The notes below the pieces were generated by a model. It ran no database searches and was not told the origin of the DNA. It worked only from the letters and a program-made list of their open reading frames with translations. Shown piece after piece: positions 23,054-33,772 of a DNA stretch of 64,000 bases. The stretch lies in contig JASKMD010000029.1 of NCBI GenBank assembly GCA_030144725.1, positions 16,015,135 to 16,079,134 of the forward strand, given 5' to 3'. Within the stretch, counting starts at the first letter, position 1. The number at the start of each line of letters is the position of its first letter. This DNA comes from Haematococcus lacustris. Taxonomy: Eukaryota; Chlorophyta; Chlorophyceae; Chlamydomonadales; Haematococcaceae. The position numbers were made by a program, and so were the translations under genes.

Positions 23054-26000
23054 ATGGAATACCCACCTTGCTCGACTTTGGCGCAGTGCCTTGACCAGTT
23101 GCGCGGCAACGAGGCGGACGTTTCAGAAGCAGAGTCGTACCTGCAGGTAGTTCATTCTGTTTGCTCCAGAGGTGCTCTCTACTCTTGCCCTGATGTTCCA
23201 TGTCCTGAATGCTTGCACAAGCCGCACACCTTGCACAGAAGCTGCACTGAAGCTCCACTGACGGAGGGAGGGGTGCTGTGAGCAGGCCGTACTGCAGAGG
23301 AAAGCGGAGCTAATACATACAAGACGTGTGCTAGAGCATGAGAAGCTGGTGTGGGCCCTGCACCAGCCCCTTGCCTTCACGCAGTATGGCAGCCCCATCG
23401 CAAGCATGTTGGTGCACAGGTGAGACGGCACCCTGGTCATAAGCCCTCCATCCAACATGCCGCAATTGATAGCAAGGTTACAGGGAGCGTACCAGGATCC
23501 ATGCTTTGTTTGTTGCATGGGAAAATCTGCTCTCACACCGCTTAGCCGCCTTGCACCCACACTGCAGCCTGACCCCTGTACTCAGTTCCAGGGCCCTGGG
23601 CCCTCCCTTGTGGCTGCTGCACATTGAAGGCCTCAACAAAGCAGTGCTGAGCCCAGCCATGCCTGGCTGCCGCTGCAGCAGCCAGCTGCAACAGCTACAG
23701 GGTTCCCTGCAGGCTGCCCTGTGGCCAACTGCCAGCTGCAGGCTACCCTGGAGGGTGCTATGAGCTTTCCCAGCCACAGCACCTGGGTGTGCAATGGCGT
23801 GCCATGCGCAGCTGCCACTGCCCTGCCACTGCGCCCCTGCACACTCAAGGTCCCGACACCGCAGTGTTGCGCTCAGCCATGCCCAGCTGCCACACTGCCA
23901 CTGCCACCGCGCTGCCCAGGTGCCTCCTTCACTGGCGCACGCTGTCCAGCAGTGACGCCACCAGCTGCAGCCTGCTGGCCAGCCTGCTGCACGCCATCAC
24001 CATAGCCACAGACGAAGACGAGGTGTCAGCCTCTCTGGCATCAAGCAGCTCCCCTACAGCTGCTGACAACCAGGGCCGCCCCAAGCCCGGGGCAAGCAGC
24101 AGCAGCAGTGATGGCAGCGGCCAACGCAGCCGCCACAGCAGCCGCCACAGCAGCAGCAGCGGCGGCCCGCATGCACCCCAGGCAGCCCAGGCCCACCCTG
24201 GTGCTGAGCCTGGTGCTGGAGCCAGTGGCAGCGTACTGGCGGGCAGTGGGACCAGGGAGGCCCTAGCTCACTTTGCCTACTGGCTCACAGCCACAGCCTG
24301 CCTGCTGGCCCTGCTGTACCCCCTGGTGCCCCTGCCCCCTCACCCCGCCGGCCCCCCGCCAGCCCCTCCCAAGGCCCCAGCGCTGGCTACCAGGCCCTCA
24401 GGCCAGCCCGGTAAGCTGGCGGCTGCCACAGAGCGCGCGGCGGGCTTCATGTCCTCCCTCCTCTCCGCCGCCTCTGCCTCCTCCCTTGTCGCCCCCGCAG
24501 CTGCCCCTGCCCCTGCCTGGGGGGAGGTGGACAGGCCAGCGGCAGCAGCAGCGCCACCTGAGCCCTCAGGGGCTGCAGCCAAGCCCATCACCATGCAGGC
24601 CAAGCTGGCGCTCAGGTTCAACAAGCTGGGCAGGGGGCTGCTGCAGCGAGCTCAGCCTGGCCATACATCTGAGGACAGCACCACAGCAAATGCAGGGCCA
24701 GGGGCTGGGCCAGGTACAGGGGCAGGGCCTGGGCCAGGGTCAGGGTCAGGGCCAGGGACAATGCTCAACCTAGGGCCGCTGGCTGCAGGCGCAGCTGGCG
24801 CACTGGGTGCAACCTCAGACGCAGGCAGTGGCCCAGCCACCACTGCAGGCTCTGACCTTGACACTGCTGAGCTGGCAGTCGCAGAGGGGGAGGGAGGCCT
24901 GCTGGAGGGTGGGGGTGGGGGTGAAGCCAGTGGGTCTTTAAGGTGTGGCCAGGGCGAGCAGCAGGCAGTGGCTGGGCAGGTGGGGGGGGTCCCCGCCCAC
25001 CTCTCTCGCTGCAGCACGCCCCTGGCCCCCCTGCTGCAGCTCACCCCGGGGTTGACCCCAGCCCAGCACCTGCTGCTCAAGCTGGACCAGTTGCTGCTGC
25101 ACTGCTACAGCCAGGTCAGGGACGGGCTGAAGAAGCAGGTGGTGCAGCAGCTGGCAGCATGCATCCAAGCCCCTGCCCCAGCCTGGGAGTCAGAGGAGGG
25201 GTGGGGAGCCACTCCCCCGCCCGCCTTGGCTTCCCAGGATGGCTTGAACCCTGGCAGCAACTACAACGTGGCACACTCAGGCACATCAGCGGGTCCAGCA
25301 GCAGCAGCAGGGGCAGCAACATCAGAAGGAGCGGCAGGAGGGGCAGCAGCAGCAGGAGGGGCAGCCAGTGCAGCAGCAGCATCAGCAGCAGCTACAGCAG
25401 CAGTGATGGGGATGGGGATGGGAGCGGGTGGGACACAGGCTGGTGGCCCTGACGCCCCGGGTGATGTGGCGGCCGCCCTGCTCCCCTCCAGCTGGGTCCC
25501 AGGGGAGCTGCCAGTGGCGCCACGTGCAGGCACCTCCGCATTCGGGGCAGCAGCGGAAGCCGCCCGCCTCGCCTCACGGGACGCCACGGCTCGGTTCACC
25601 CTGCTAGGGGACGAAGAGGAGGAGGAGGAGGAGGAGGAGGAGGGGGGAGAGGAGGGGGAGGAGGGGGGACCGCCAGCCCTGGGGCAGGGGGCCACCCTCG
25701 GGGGCGAGGCGGGAGGGGCAGCTGGCCTGCGCGTCTTGTCCTCTGCAGTGCTGTCCAACAGCACCCTGGGGGGGACCGGGGGCAGCACCGCATCCGACTT
25801 GGCTGATGCGGGAGAGGAGGAGGTGGAGGGGGCGGCGGCGGCGGCAGCGGCGGCGGGGGCGGCGTGGTCTGCTGCTGCCCTGGCCCCCTGGGCGGAGCTT
25901 GTTGCTGGGCTGCAGGGCGCACTGCGGTGCCTACAGGAGCAGCACGTGCCACGCATCCTCATCAAGTGCCTGTTCAAACAGGTGGGCTGCTGCCACAGGG

Positions 26001-28475
26001 ACCAGCGTCTTGATGGCAGGGGTGGCCTGGGCGCCTGTTCTGGTCATCCATAGGAGGTGTTCATGAGTCCTTAATGAAAGGAAGGGAGGAAAGAAAGATA
26101 GATAGAAAGAAGGATTACACCCCTGCTGTGCGGGCAAGCACCAAGAGGGGAAGGAGGGCGGCATTGGGTGCAGATAGGGGGTAGGGAGGGTAGACCCGCA
26201 GTGGTAGCATGCCCGTGCCGCTGCTGCTGCTGCTTCTATTTTTTGCTGGTCATGCCAGTCTGCTTCTGTTACTGCTCATCATGTAAAGATTGTGAAGATC
26301 CATACAAAGACTGACTCTACCAAGTAGCCCGCTAGCAGTGTGCAAGTGTTCCCATACAGCTAAGGGTAAGGCTGTGTGCATGTGTGCGTCCCCTCAGGTG
26401 GAAAGGGGCGAGCCACCCCAGGTGTCAGTGTATGCTAGGCTAGCAGTGCCTGCACACCCTTGCTGCGGCGGCTGCTGACCCTGCCTGCCATTCCTCCTGC
26501 GCCCACCACCCCACCTTCCTCCTGCTGCCTCCCCACTTGCTGGCTCTCCGCCTGAGCTGACCACTGTGCTCCAGTCCCGCCTGACCCACAGCCCCGCCTG
26601 CCCCCCCTGCCTGCACCGCAGCTACTGGCATTTGTGGATGCCCAGCTGTTCAACCAGCTGCTGCTGCGCCCGGACTGCTGCTGCGCCAGCAATGCCCGCC
26701 ATGTGCTGTCAGGGCTGCGGCTGCTGGACCAGTGGCTGGTGGTAGGAGCAGGGGACGGCCTGATGCGCGCGCTGTACCAGGAGCTGAGGCACATCCGCCA
26801 GGTGACGCTCTGCACTGCAGGCCACCAGGTGGCCCTGAGATCAAGGCTGAGGGGCAGGGACTGCCAGATCAAGGCGGCAAGGGGCAGGCAGCAAGGGGCA
26901 GGTGGTGAGGGGGCAGGCGGCAAGGGGGCAGCGGCGAGGGGGCAGCGGCAAGAGCCAAGGGATGAGCTAGGTCCCCTGCTGCAAGGGGGTAGGTGGGGCC
27001 AAGGGAGGCCAGCGCCCCCTAGCCGGGGCAGAGCACAGAGTAGCGTGAGGCTGTAGGGCAACACACCCAGCCTTGACCCCACGCCTGCTCGCCCCGACCG
27101 CTTGCCTGGCCCTTAGCCAGGGCGGAGCCTCAGTGTGGCAGCGGAGCCGCACACCCAGCCTTGACCCCACGCCTGCTCAGCCCGACTGTGTGCATGCGCA
27201 GGCTGCCCAGCTGCTGGCCGCGCCCTGCAAGGCTCGGTTGAGCCTGGAAGACCTCACTGGGCAGCTGTGCCCGGACCTGAATCCGCAGCAGCTGTACAGG
27301 CTGTGTACCACCTACTGGGAAGACCCCCCTGCCCCTGGCCCCCGGCCCCCAGCTGCCCCCCATGCTGCTGCTGCTGCTGCTGCTGCTGCCCTGGCTCCCC
27401 CTCCTGACATGGTGTCCGGGGAGGTGCTGGAGGCGCTGAAGGGCAGCGGGTCGGGGCTACAGGGCAATGGAGGCCTCATCGTCACCTTCCTGGTGGACGA
27501 GCAGCAGGACCCCATCATTGCGGAGAGGGTGGGTGGGCAGGGCGGGGCAAGGCAGGGCAGGGACAACCAAGCTACCAGTACTGTGCTGGCAGGGGCCAGT
27601 TGTCAGCAGGTGCTGATGAGGGGAGTGAGCTAGTACAGCAGTGCAGCAGACCTGACGTGGGTCAGCACATGGCAGGCTCAAATGAGCAGGGTGTATGCAG
27701 TGCAAAGGTGAAGCACCTCAGCTGGGACAACCAAGTTGCCAGTAAGCTGCTGTAGCCGGGGCCAGCTGCAGGCAGGTGCTGATGAGGGGAGTGACCAGAT
27801 CAGCAGACCTGATGAGGGTCAGCTCAGGGCAGGCTCAGATGAGTAGGGTGCAGCCAGGCAGGGGAGGGCAGGCAGCCCTGGTGGGGTAGGGGGGTAGGGG
27901 GTAGGGTGGGGGCGGTGAGGACAAGGCCCTGGGCCAGTCAGGCGCTGGGTGCAGCGGGAGACCCTGACAGCCAGATGCTCTGCAGCTGCATGTCCCATCG
28001 CACCACACCCTTTGGTCCGCCCACCCGCCTGCCTCGGCTGCCTTTGCTGGCTGACTGGTGTCTGCCTGGCTGGCCTGGGGCTGGTGGCCATTCCTGCCGC
28101 CTGCCTGTTGATGGGGTCGACATGCAAGACCCCTCCCTTGCATTGGCTGATTATTGCTGCCTGGCTGGCTGCCTGGCTGCCTGGCTGGCTGCCTGGCTGG
28201 GAGCTGACTGCCAAACGCTGATGGCTGGCTCCTGTGGTTTGGGAACTGGCGGGCTGTTGGCTGGCTGTCGGCTGGCTGGCTGTCCAGTGTTCAGTGTCGC
28301 CTGATGCGAGCTGCAGGGCCGCACCGTGGTGGAGGTGCTGCGCATGCTGGACACCCCACAGCTGTACGCGCCCCTGGCCCTGCCTCCGCACCTTGACTCG
28401 CCGGACTGCCCCCGTGCAGTGTTCGCTTTCGTTGAACAAGGCGTGTCGGAACAAGACCGCAAGCAACCCAGCTAG
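23054..28475 (+). CDS. DIL (dilute) domain protein, myosin XI-type globular tail without motor
   Basis: DIL domains form the cargo-binding globular tail of class V and XI myosins. Certain exons are up to 23419, then 23920-25981, 26622-26801, 27202-27528 and 28317-28475 (TAG), all in phase. Motifs follow the order of plant myosin XI tails: YGSPIASMLVHR joined to CLLHWRT, HFAYWLTATACLLALL, HVPRILIKCLFKQ, DAQLFNQLLLRPDCCCASNA, LYQELRHIRQ, and LCPDLNPQQLYRLCTTYW. Long low-complexity inserts (Gly/Ala/Glu runs) inflate exon 23920-25981. The 5' end is unresolved; a candidate exon at 23054-23146 reads SEAESYLQ, but I could not match its phase to the next exon. The divergent neighbour starts at 22530, so no motor domain fits. 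It may be a motor-less tail protein. Confidence 0.75.
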
Positions 28476-28744
28476 ACCTCGAGGAGGCAACGAGGACAGG
28501 GGCAGGGGCAAGGAAGTAGAGTCTGCAACAGGGGCCCCGCATGCGTGGCAGCAGGGGTCGGGGTAGTGGGAGGTGCACGATCATGCAACTTAGCCTGGTC
28601 TGGCCACTTCACCAGGAGTCATGTCTGCCTTGCCCATTCGGCAACTTGCTGTTACACATGTTAGTAGGACAAGGATGGCAGTGGGTGGTGTGGGAGGGTG
28701 TTTCATATAATCATTACCGGGTTTGCATGACAGGAAACAAAGAC

Positions 28745-31700
28745 ATGGCTCCCGAACATGGAGCATGGAGAGGTGTTTATGTAAATGGCAACAATGCTAC
28801 GAGGCCTACACCCTCGCTGTGGCCCTCGTCCTTGGGAATGGAGGGGCCTCCCATTGAGCCATCTGCTTTTGATGTCATAGTGGTTGGCTCAGGCCTGGTC
28901 GAGGACTTAATTGCCAGGTTACTGCTCTTCGTGGCATCAGTTTGCGAACTTGCAATCCCTTTAGCCTGGGACTCGCCCGCTTGCCCGCAGTTCGCTCATC
29001 CTCGCTGGGCGCAGCGTACTACTCATCAACCAAAGCGATGTGTACGGCTCAGGCTTTGCAAGCTTTACCATGGCCGGGCTCCAAGGCTCCTGCGACCCTG
29101 CCCTCAACCCAAACATCTCTCATCCAGTGCCACAGCAGCAACAAGAGCAGCAGCATCAGAAGCAGCGGCAGGAGCAGCAGGAGCAACAGGAGGAGCAGCA
29201 GGAGCAGTGCAAGCATGCAGCTCCTCAGGTTAACATTCCACTCACAGGCTGCATGCTCCCCCTCCGCAATGTCCGCAGCAGCCCACCCTCATGCAGCAGC
29301 AGCAGCAGCAACAGCCGTGGCTACATCCTGGACCTGGCACCCAAGGTAAGTCACCAGCCACCAGCTTCCACCAGCTGTTCCACCAGGCCAGCGTCAGTGT
29401 CAAGGGTCAGGGCTGCTGCTGGCCTGCTGCAGTAAGCCCTCACCCCGCAGCAGCCTCCAGCCCTCTTGTAGCGTCAGCCATGTGCAGCGTATGCAGCGAC
29501 TACACACACAGCTGGTTCCGTGGCTCCTGATACCCTCATACCTCATACCTGAACATTCCCCTGTACGGGTACAAGTATTGCTGCCCTCCTGTATAGCAAG
29601 CCCCATCACGTGGCAAGCAGCAGCAGTAGCAGTCAGAGCAGCAGCAGCACTGCAGCACTGCAGCAGCAAATGGAGCTGTGTAGCCGAGAGGTGCAGCCGC
29701 AAGGTATTGAAGGGTGGGGTGCCGGTGCAGGTGCTGTACCAAGGGGAGGAGCTGGTGGACCTGCTCATCGCCACCCGGGCACACCACTACCTGGAGTTCA
29801 AGGCGGTGGAGGCAAGGTGAGACGTGCACCTGTGCCCCGACCCGACCCGACCCGACCCGACCCGACCCGACCCGACCCGACCCGACCCGACCCGACCCGA
29901 CCCGACCCGACCCGACCCGACCCGACCCGACCCGACCCGACCCGACCCGACCCGACCCGACCCGACCCGACCCGACCCGACCCGACCCGACCCGACCCGA
30001 CCCGACCCGACCCGACCCGACCCGACCCGACCCGACCCGACCCGACCCGACCCGACCCGACCCGACCCGACCCGACCCCTTGCAACTCACCCTGGTGCCC
30101 TGCAGCCTCATCTTACAGGCTGGTGTGCTCAAGCCCGTGCCCGCCTCCCGCTCCGACATCTTTCGCAACAAGAGCCTGGGGCTGGCGGACAAGCGTCAGC
30201 TCATGGCCTTCCTCGCTGCATGCTTGCAAGCGGAGCAGCAGGGGGGCGGCAGGCTGGCGGTGCGAGGGGTAGGGCTGAAGTCGAGGAGGGTAGCAGGAGC
30301 AGGGGCAGGGGCAGGGGCAGGCAGCACTGGCACCATCAGCTATGCCTTGACTCAGCCAGCCTGCTGCCTGAGGCGTCCCGGTACCAGGTGTAGGAGTGGG
30401 CAGGGTGGCACCACCTCCCCCCATCACTGGCCTGGCTGCAGGACCCACTCCAAGACAATCAGGAGCTCCTAGTCACAGTGCTTCAGCGTCACGGCCTCTG
30501 CAGCCAGCTGGCTGAGCTGGTGCTGTATGGCATCGCTATGGCAACCTGGCGACAGCCTGAGGCTGGTCAGCGCGCAGTCCCCCATCCCCCTCCCCCTTCT
30601 CTCACCCCTCCTCTCACCCCCCCCTCCCCCTCCCCCTCCCCCACCCCCTCCCCCACCCCTAGCAGTGAAGCAGCAGGGTCCCCCCCCTGCCACCCTGCCA
30701 CCCCTCCCCCAACCCAGGGTGCGCTACCCACTCCCCCCAGCCAGCTGTTGCAGGCAGGGAGGGGTCTGGCCGCCCTGGCCCTGCTGGCCCGCTCCCAGGG
30801 CCGGTTCAGCAGCCCCAGTGCCTTCATGACGCCCAGCTATGGCAGCGGCTCCCTGCCTGAGGCCCTGGTGCGCCATGCAGCGGTGCACGGGGCAGTCACG
30901 GCGCTCAGGCAGCCCGTACTGGGCCTCACGCTGGCTGATGCTGGTGGAGAGGGGGGTGGGGAGGGAGGAGGGGAGGGGGAGAGGAAGGGTGGTATTGGAG
31001 GGGAGGGGGAGAGGAAGGGTGGGAGTGGGGGAGGAGGGGAGAGGGACAAGAATGGGGGAGGACGGCAGTCAGGTGAGGGAGGGGGGGTGGGCCCACCTGG
31101 CAGCAGTGGAGGCAGGGGGAGTGCAGGTGAGGCAGGCTGGGGGGGTGAGGTGCAGCTGGCCTCAGCTTCATCAGCCACAGCAGGCGGCGAGGTGGAGGCC
31201 AGGCAGGGGGCCCCTGCGCTTGCTGCTAGCAGTCATGGGGGGAGGGCAGCAGTTGACGGCAGCAGTGAGGGCGAGGGTGGGTGCCCTGACCGCGTGGAGG
31301 CTGAGGGGCGGCGCGTCACGGGCCTGGTGCTGGGCACTGGCCAGTGGCTGTGTTGCCGTCAGGCTGTGGTGTTGGGGGCGGCCAGGCTGCCAAGGTGGGT
31401 GGCCTGGACTGGGCTGCAAGGCAATCGTGTATGGCCTGCACCACCCACAGCTTGTCCTAATGCCAACCCCTGTGCTGCTGCTGCTGCTGCTGCCTGGACT
31501 GCAGCTGCTGCCTGCTATGACTGCTGCTATGACTGCACCACCACCCATTCCCACACACCATTGAAGAGTGACAGTGCCACAAGTGCGTGTATTGCCTCAC
31601 CTGCCCCCCACGGTGGCCCCTGCTGTGCTGTGCTGTGCTGTGCTGTGCTGTGCTGTGCTGTGCTGTGCTGTGCTGTGCTGTGCTGTGCTGTCAGGGTGGT

Positions 31701-33382
31701 GCAGGAGGGTGCCGGCCTGCTGCGCCTGACCCTGTCACGCGCGCTGCTGGTGTTGGACTCGCCCCTGCTGGCGGCTGCGGCCCAGGCCCTGGTGGTGCTG
31801 CCGCCATTCACGCCAGGGCTGGGCAACCCGCACCCCATCAGGGGCATGCAGCTGTCTCCGTCAACACTGACCTGCCCCCCGGGACGGTGAGGCAGCAGGG
31901 GCAGGGGCAGCAGCGAAGACAGGGGCAGGGGCAGCAGCAAAGACAGGGGCAGGGGCAGGGGCAGCAGCGAAGACAGGGGCAGGGGCAGGGGCAGCAGCGA
32001 AGACAGGGGCAGGGGCAGGGGCAGCAGCGAAGACAGGGGCAGGGGCAGGGGCAGCAGCGAAGACAGGGGCAGGGGCAGGGGCAGCAGCGAAGGCAGGGGC
32101 AGGGGCAGGGGCAGGGGCAGGGGCAGGGGCAGGGGCAGGGGCAGGGGCAGGGGCAGGGGCAGGGGCAGGGGCAGGGGCAGGGGCAGGGGCAGGGGCAGGG
32201 GCGGGGGCAGGGGCGGGGGCGGGGGCGGGGGCAGGGGCAGGGGCAGGGGCAGGGGCAGGGGCAGGGGCAGGGGCAGGGGCAGGGGCAGGGGCAGGGGCAG
32301 GGGCAGGGGCAGGGGCAGGGGCAGGGGCTGATGCAGCAAGGGTTGTTCTGCAGGGGGTGTTGGTTGGTGATGAGTGGTTGTGTGTCTGAACCATGAGGTC
32401 ACACATCTACATTGTCACGGATTCATTGCCTATTGAAGCTATGTGTGTGAGCCTGTGCCGTGCCTGTCCTGCCAGGTTCCTGCTGTACCTGTCCACACCC
32501 AGCAGCAGCGGCAGTGGCAGCAGCGAAGAGGCAGCAGCCAGCGACCTGCAGGCAGCAGCCAGCCTCCTGGCACACCTACCCAGCCAGGGGGGCAATCAGC
32601 CGGACACCCAGCCAGCCCCCCCAGAGGTTCAGGTGCCAGGGCAGGCAGCTGAGCCGCCCCCTGTACCCTCACCCCACCCCTCCCCACAGGCACTCCTTGC
32701 CCCTGGGGCTGCTGCTGGGGAGGGCGCAGGGCCGCTCGCTACTCCCCCTGACCCTGTGGCCTCTCCTGCTGCTCCTACTGCTGTTGCTGCTGCTGGGGTA
32801 GGTAGCCGAGCAGCTGGTGAAATGGGCAGGGATGGAGCTGTGGCCCCTAAGCCCCGGGCTCTTGAGGTGTACTTCTACCAGCAGGACTTGGCGCAACCCA
32901 GCGGGTGGCTCTGTACCTGCGACGCTCTGTCACACCTATCAACGGCTGCCGAGTGTGACTCATGGGGTCGGCGAGCGACTGAGGCTTCAATGCAGGAGCT
33001 AAACGCGGAGAGCAGTGACGGGCGACGGGCGGATGCGGAGGGTCCGCGGCAGTGCGGGGCGTGTGGGAGAACGCAGTGGCTCAGCAATAAGGCTCGGGGC
33101 TTACCGCCCAACCTCGTGGTCTGCCCGGATCCGGATGAGGGCCTGGTCGGTTACGAGGCGGCGGTGGGGGAGGCGAAGCGGCTCCTCGCATGCCATTTTC
33201 ATGGCGTGCGCTGGCTGGCAGACGCGGGAGCTCCGGGCGGGGAGGCCGGTGACCATCCCGGCGACAGGGCGGATGAGGACGATGACGGTGCAATTGAGGA
33301 TCTGGCCTCCGCCCTCGAGGGATTGCGGCAGACTGGCGGCGCAGGAGAGCAAAGAAGCGCACAGGAGCTCTTGCCCAAGTGA
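28745..33382 (+). CDS. REP: Rab escort protein (REP / Rab GDI superfamily)
   Basis: REP presents Rab GTPases to geranylgeranyl transferase II in the cytosol. Seven exons are in phase: 28745-28917, 28991-29345, 29731-29816, 30106-30268, 30442-31394, 31695-31886 and 32476-33382, 942 residues. The N-terminal dinucleotide-fold motif is FDVIVVGSGLVEDLIA, followed by LAGRSVLLINQSDVYGSGF. Then come YILDLAPK, VLYQGEELVDLLI with HHYLEFKAVEA, SRSDIFRNKSL, LVLYGIAMA, and SPSAFMTPSYGSGSLPEALV, the GDI/REP conserved region. Low-complexity Gly/Pro/Glu inserts and an Asp/Glu-rich C-terminus make it longer than usual. A second Met (28838, MEGPP) could be the true start. GDI is the alternative, but length and inserts favour REP. 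Introns hold pure microsatellites. Confidence 0.85.
29836..30078. repeat. Perfect (CCCGA)48 microsatellite in a Rab escort protein intron
   Basis: Forty-eight uninterrupted copies of CCCGA fill 29836-30075. The intron is only 289 bp (29817-30105), so the array makes up most of it. Confidence 0.97.
31619..31691. repeat. (CTGTG)n microsatellite at an intron 3' end
   Basis: About 14 copies of the 5-bp unit run directly into the acceptor TCAG at 31691-31694 of the Rab escort protein gene, so the array occupies the place of the polypyrimidine tract. Confidence 0.93.
31898..32329. repeat. GGGGCA arrays in a Rab escort protein intron
   Basis: The left part has six or so higher-order units combining GGGGCA runs with GCAGCAGCGAAGACA; the right part is nearly pure (GGGGCA)n with a few GGGGCG variants. 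All lie in the intron 31887-32475. Confidence 0.95.
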
Positions 33383-33772
33383 GCTGGCCCGTGGGGGGAG
33401 CAGCGATCTTGTCATTTCCACCACGCCGTCATGTCATTGCCTCAACAGCTTGTGTCCGAGCCAGTTGCCAGGGATGGCCCATGTAGCGCCGCTGTAGTGC
33501 TTCCCGTATTACACCGTGCAGCTTTCTTGTGCTGAACTCAGCTCAGGCACGCCCTGAAAGTAAGGCACACGAGCCAGAAAAAAATGGTTCGGGTGGTGGC
33601 CATGCTTGTAAGAGGAATAACTAGAGTTCGTTGTATCACTGTTGTGGCCGAATGGCGACCAGCTGAGGGAAGCTAGGCCCACATCGCCAATTCGGTAAAC
33701 CCGCCTCCACATGGCCACATTTACATGCACATGGTTCGCACGGGCCACGGAGTACAGCGATGCCGCGCGGCG
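33383..33772. other. Spacer between Rab escort protein and TELO2
   Basis: The genes are head to tail. TGTAA at about 33606-33610 is a candidate polyadenylation signal for the upstream gene. Nothing else is recognised. Confidence 0.4.

Noticed and set aside
24265..24345. Transmembrane helix in the DIL protein
   Set aside because: The hydrophobic AYWLTATACLLALL is the conserved core of the DIL domain (YWLSNTSTLL-like in myosin XI), not a membrane segment.
29610..30400. Open frames of Pro-Asp-Thr-Arg or Gly-Ser-Gly-Arg-Val repeats on both strands
   Set aside because: They arise from the CCCGA microsatellite, which is open in all frames, and lie in an intron.
30478..31890. 470-codon frame as a separate gene
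   Set aside because: It is exon 5 of the Rab escort protein plus the following intron read through.
31527..32406. Long Leu-Pro, Ala-Pro and Gly-Gln repeat frames
   Set aside because: They reflect the GGGGCA intron array, not a gene.
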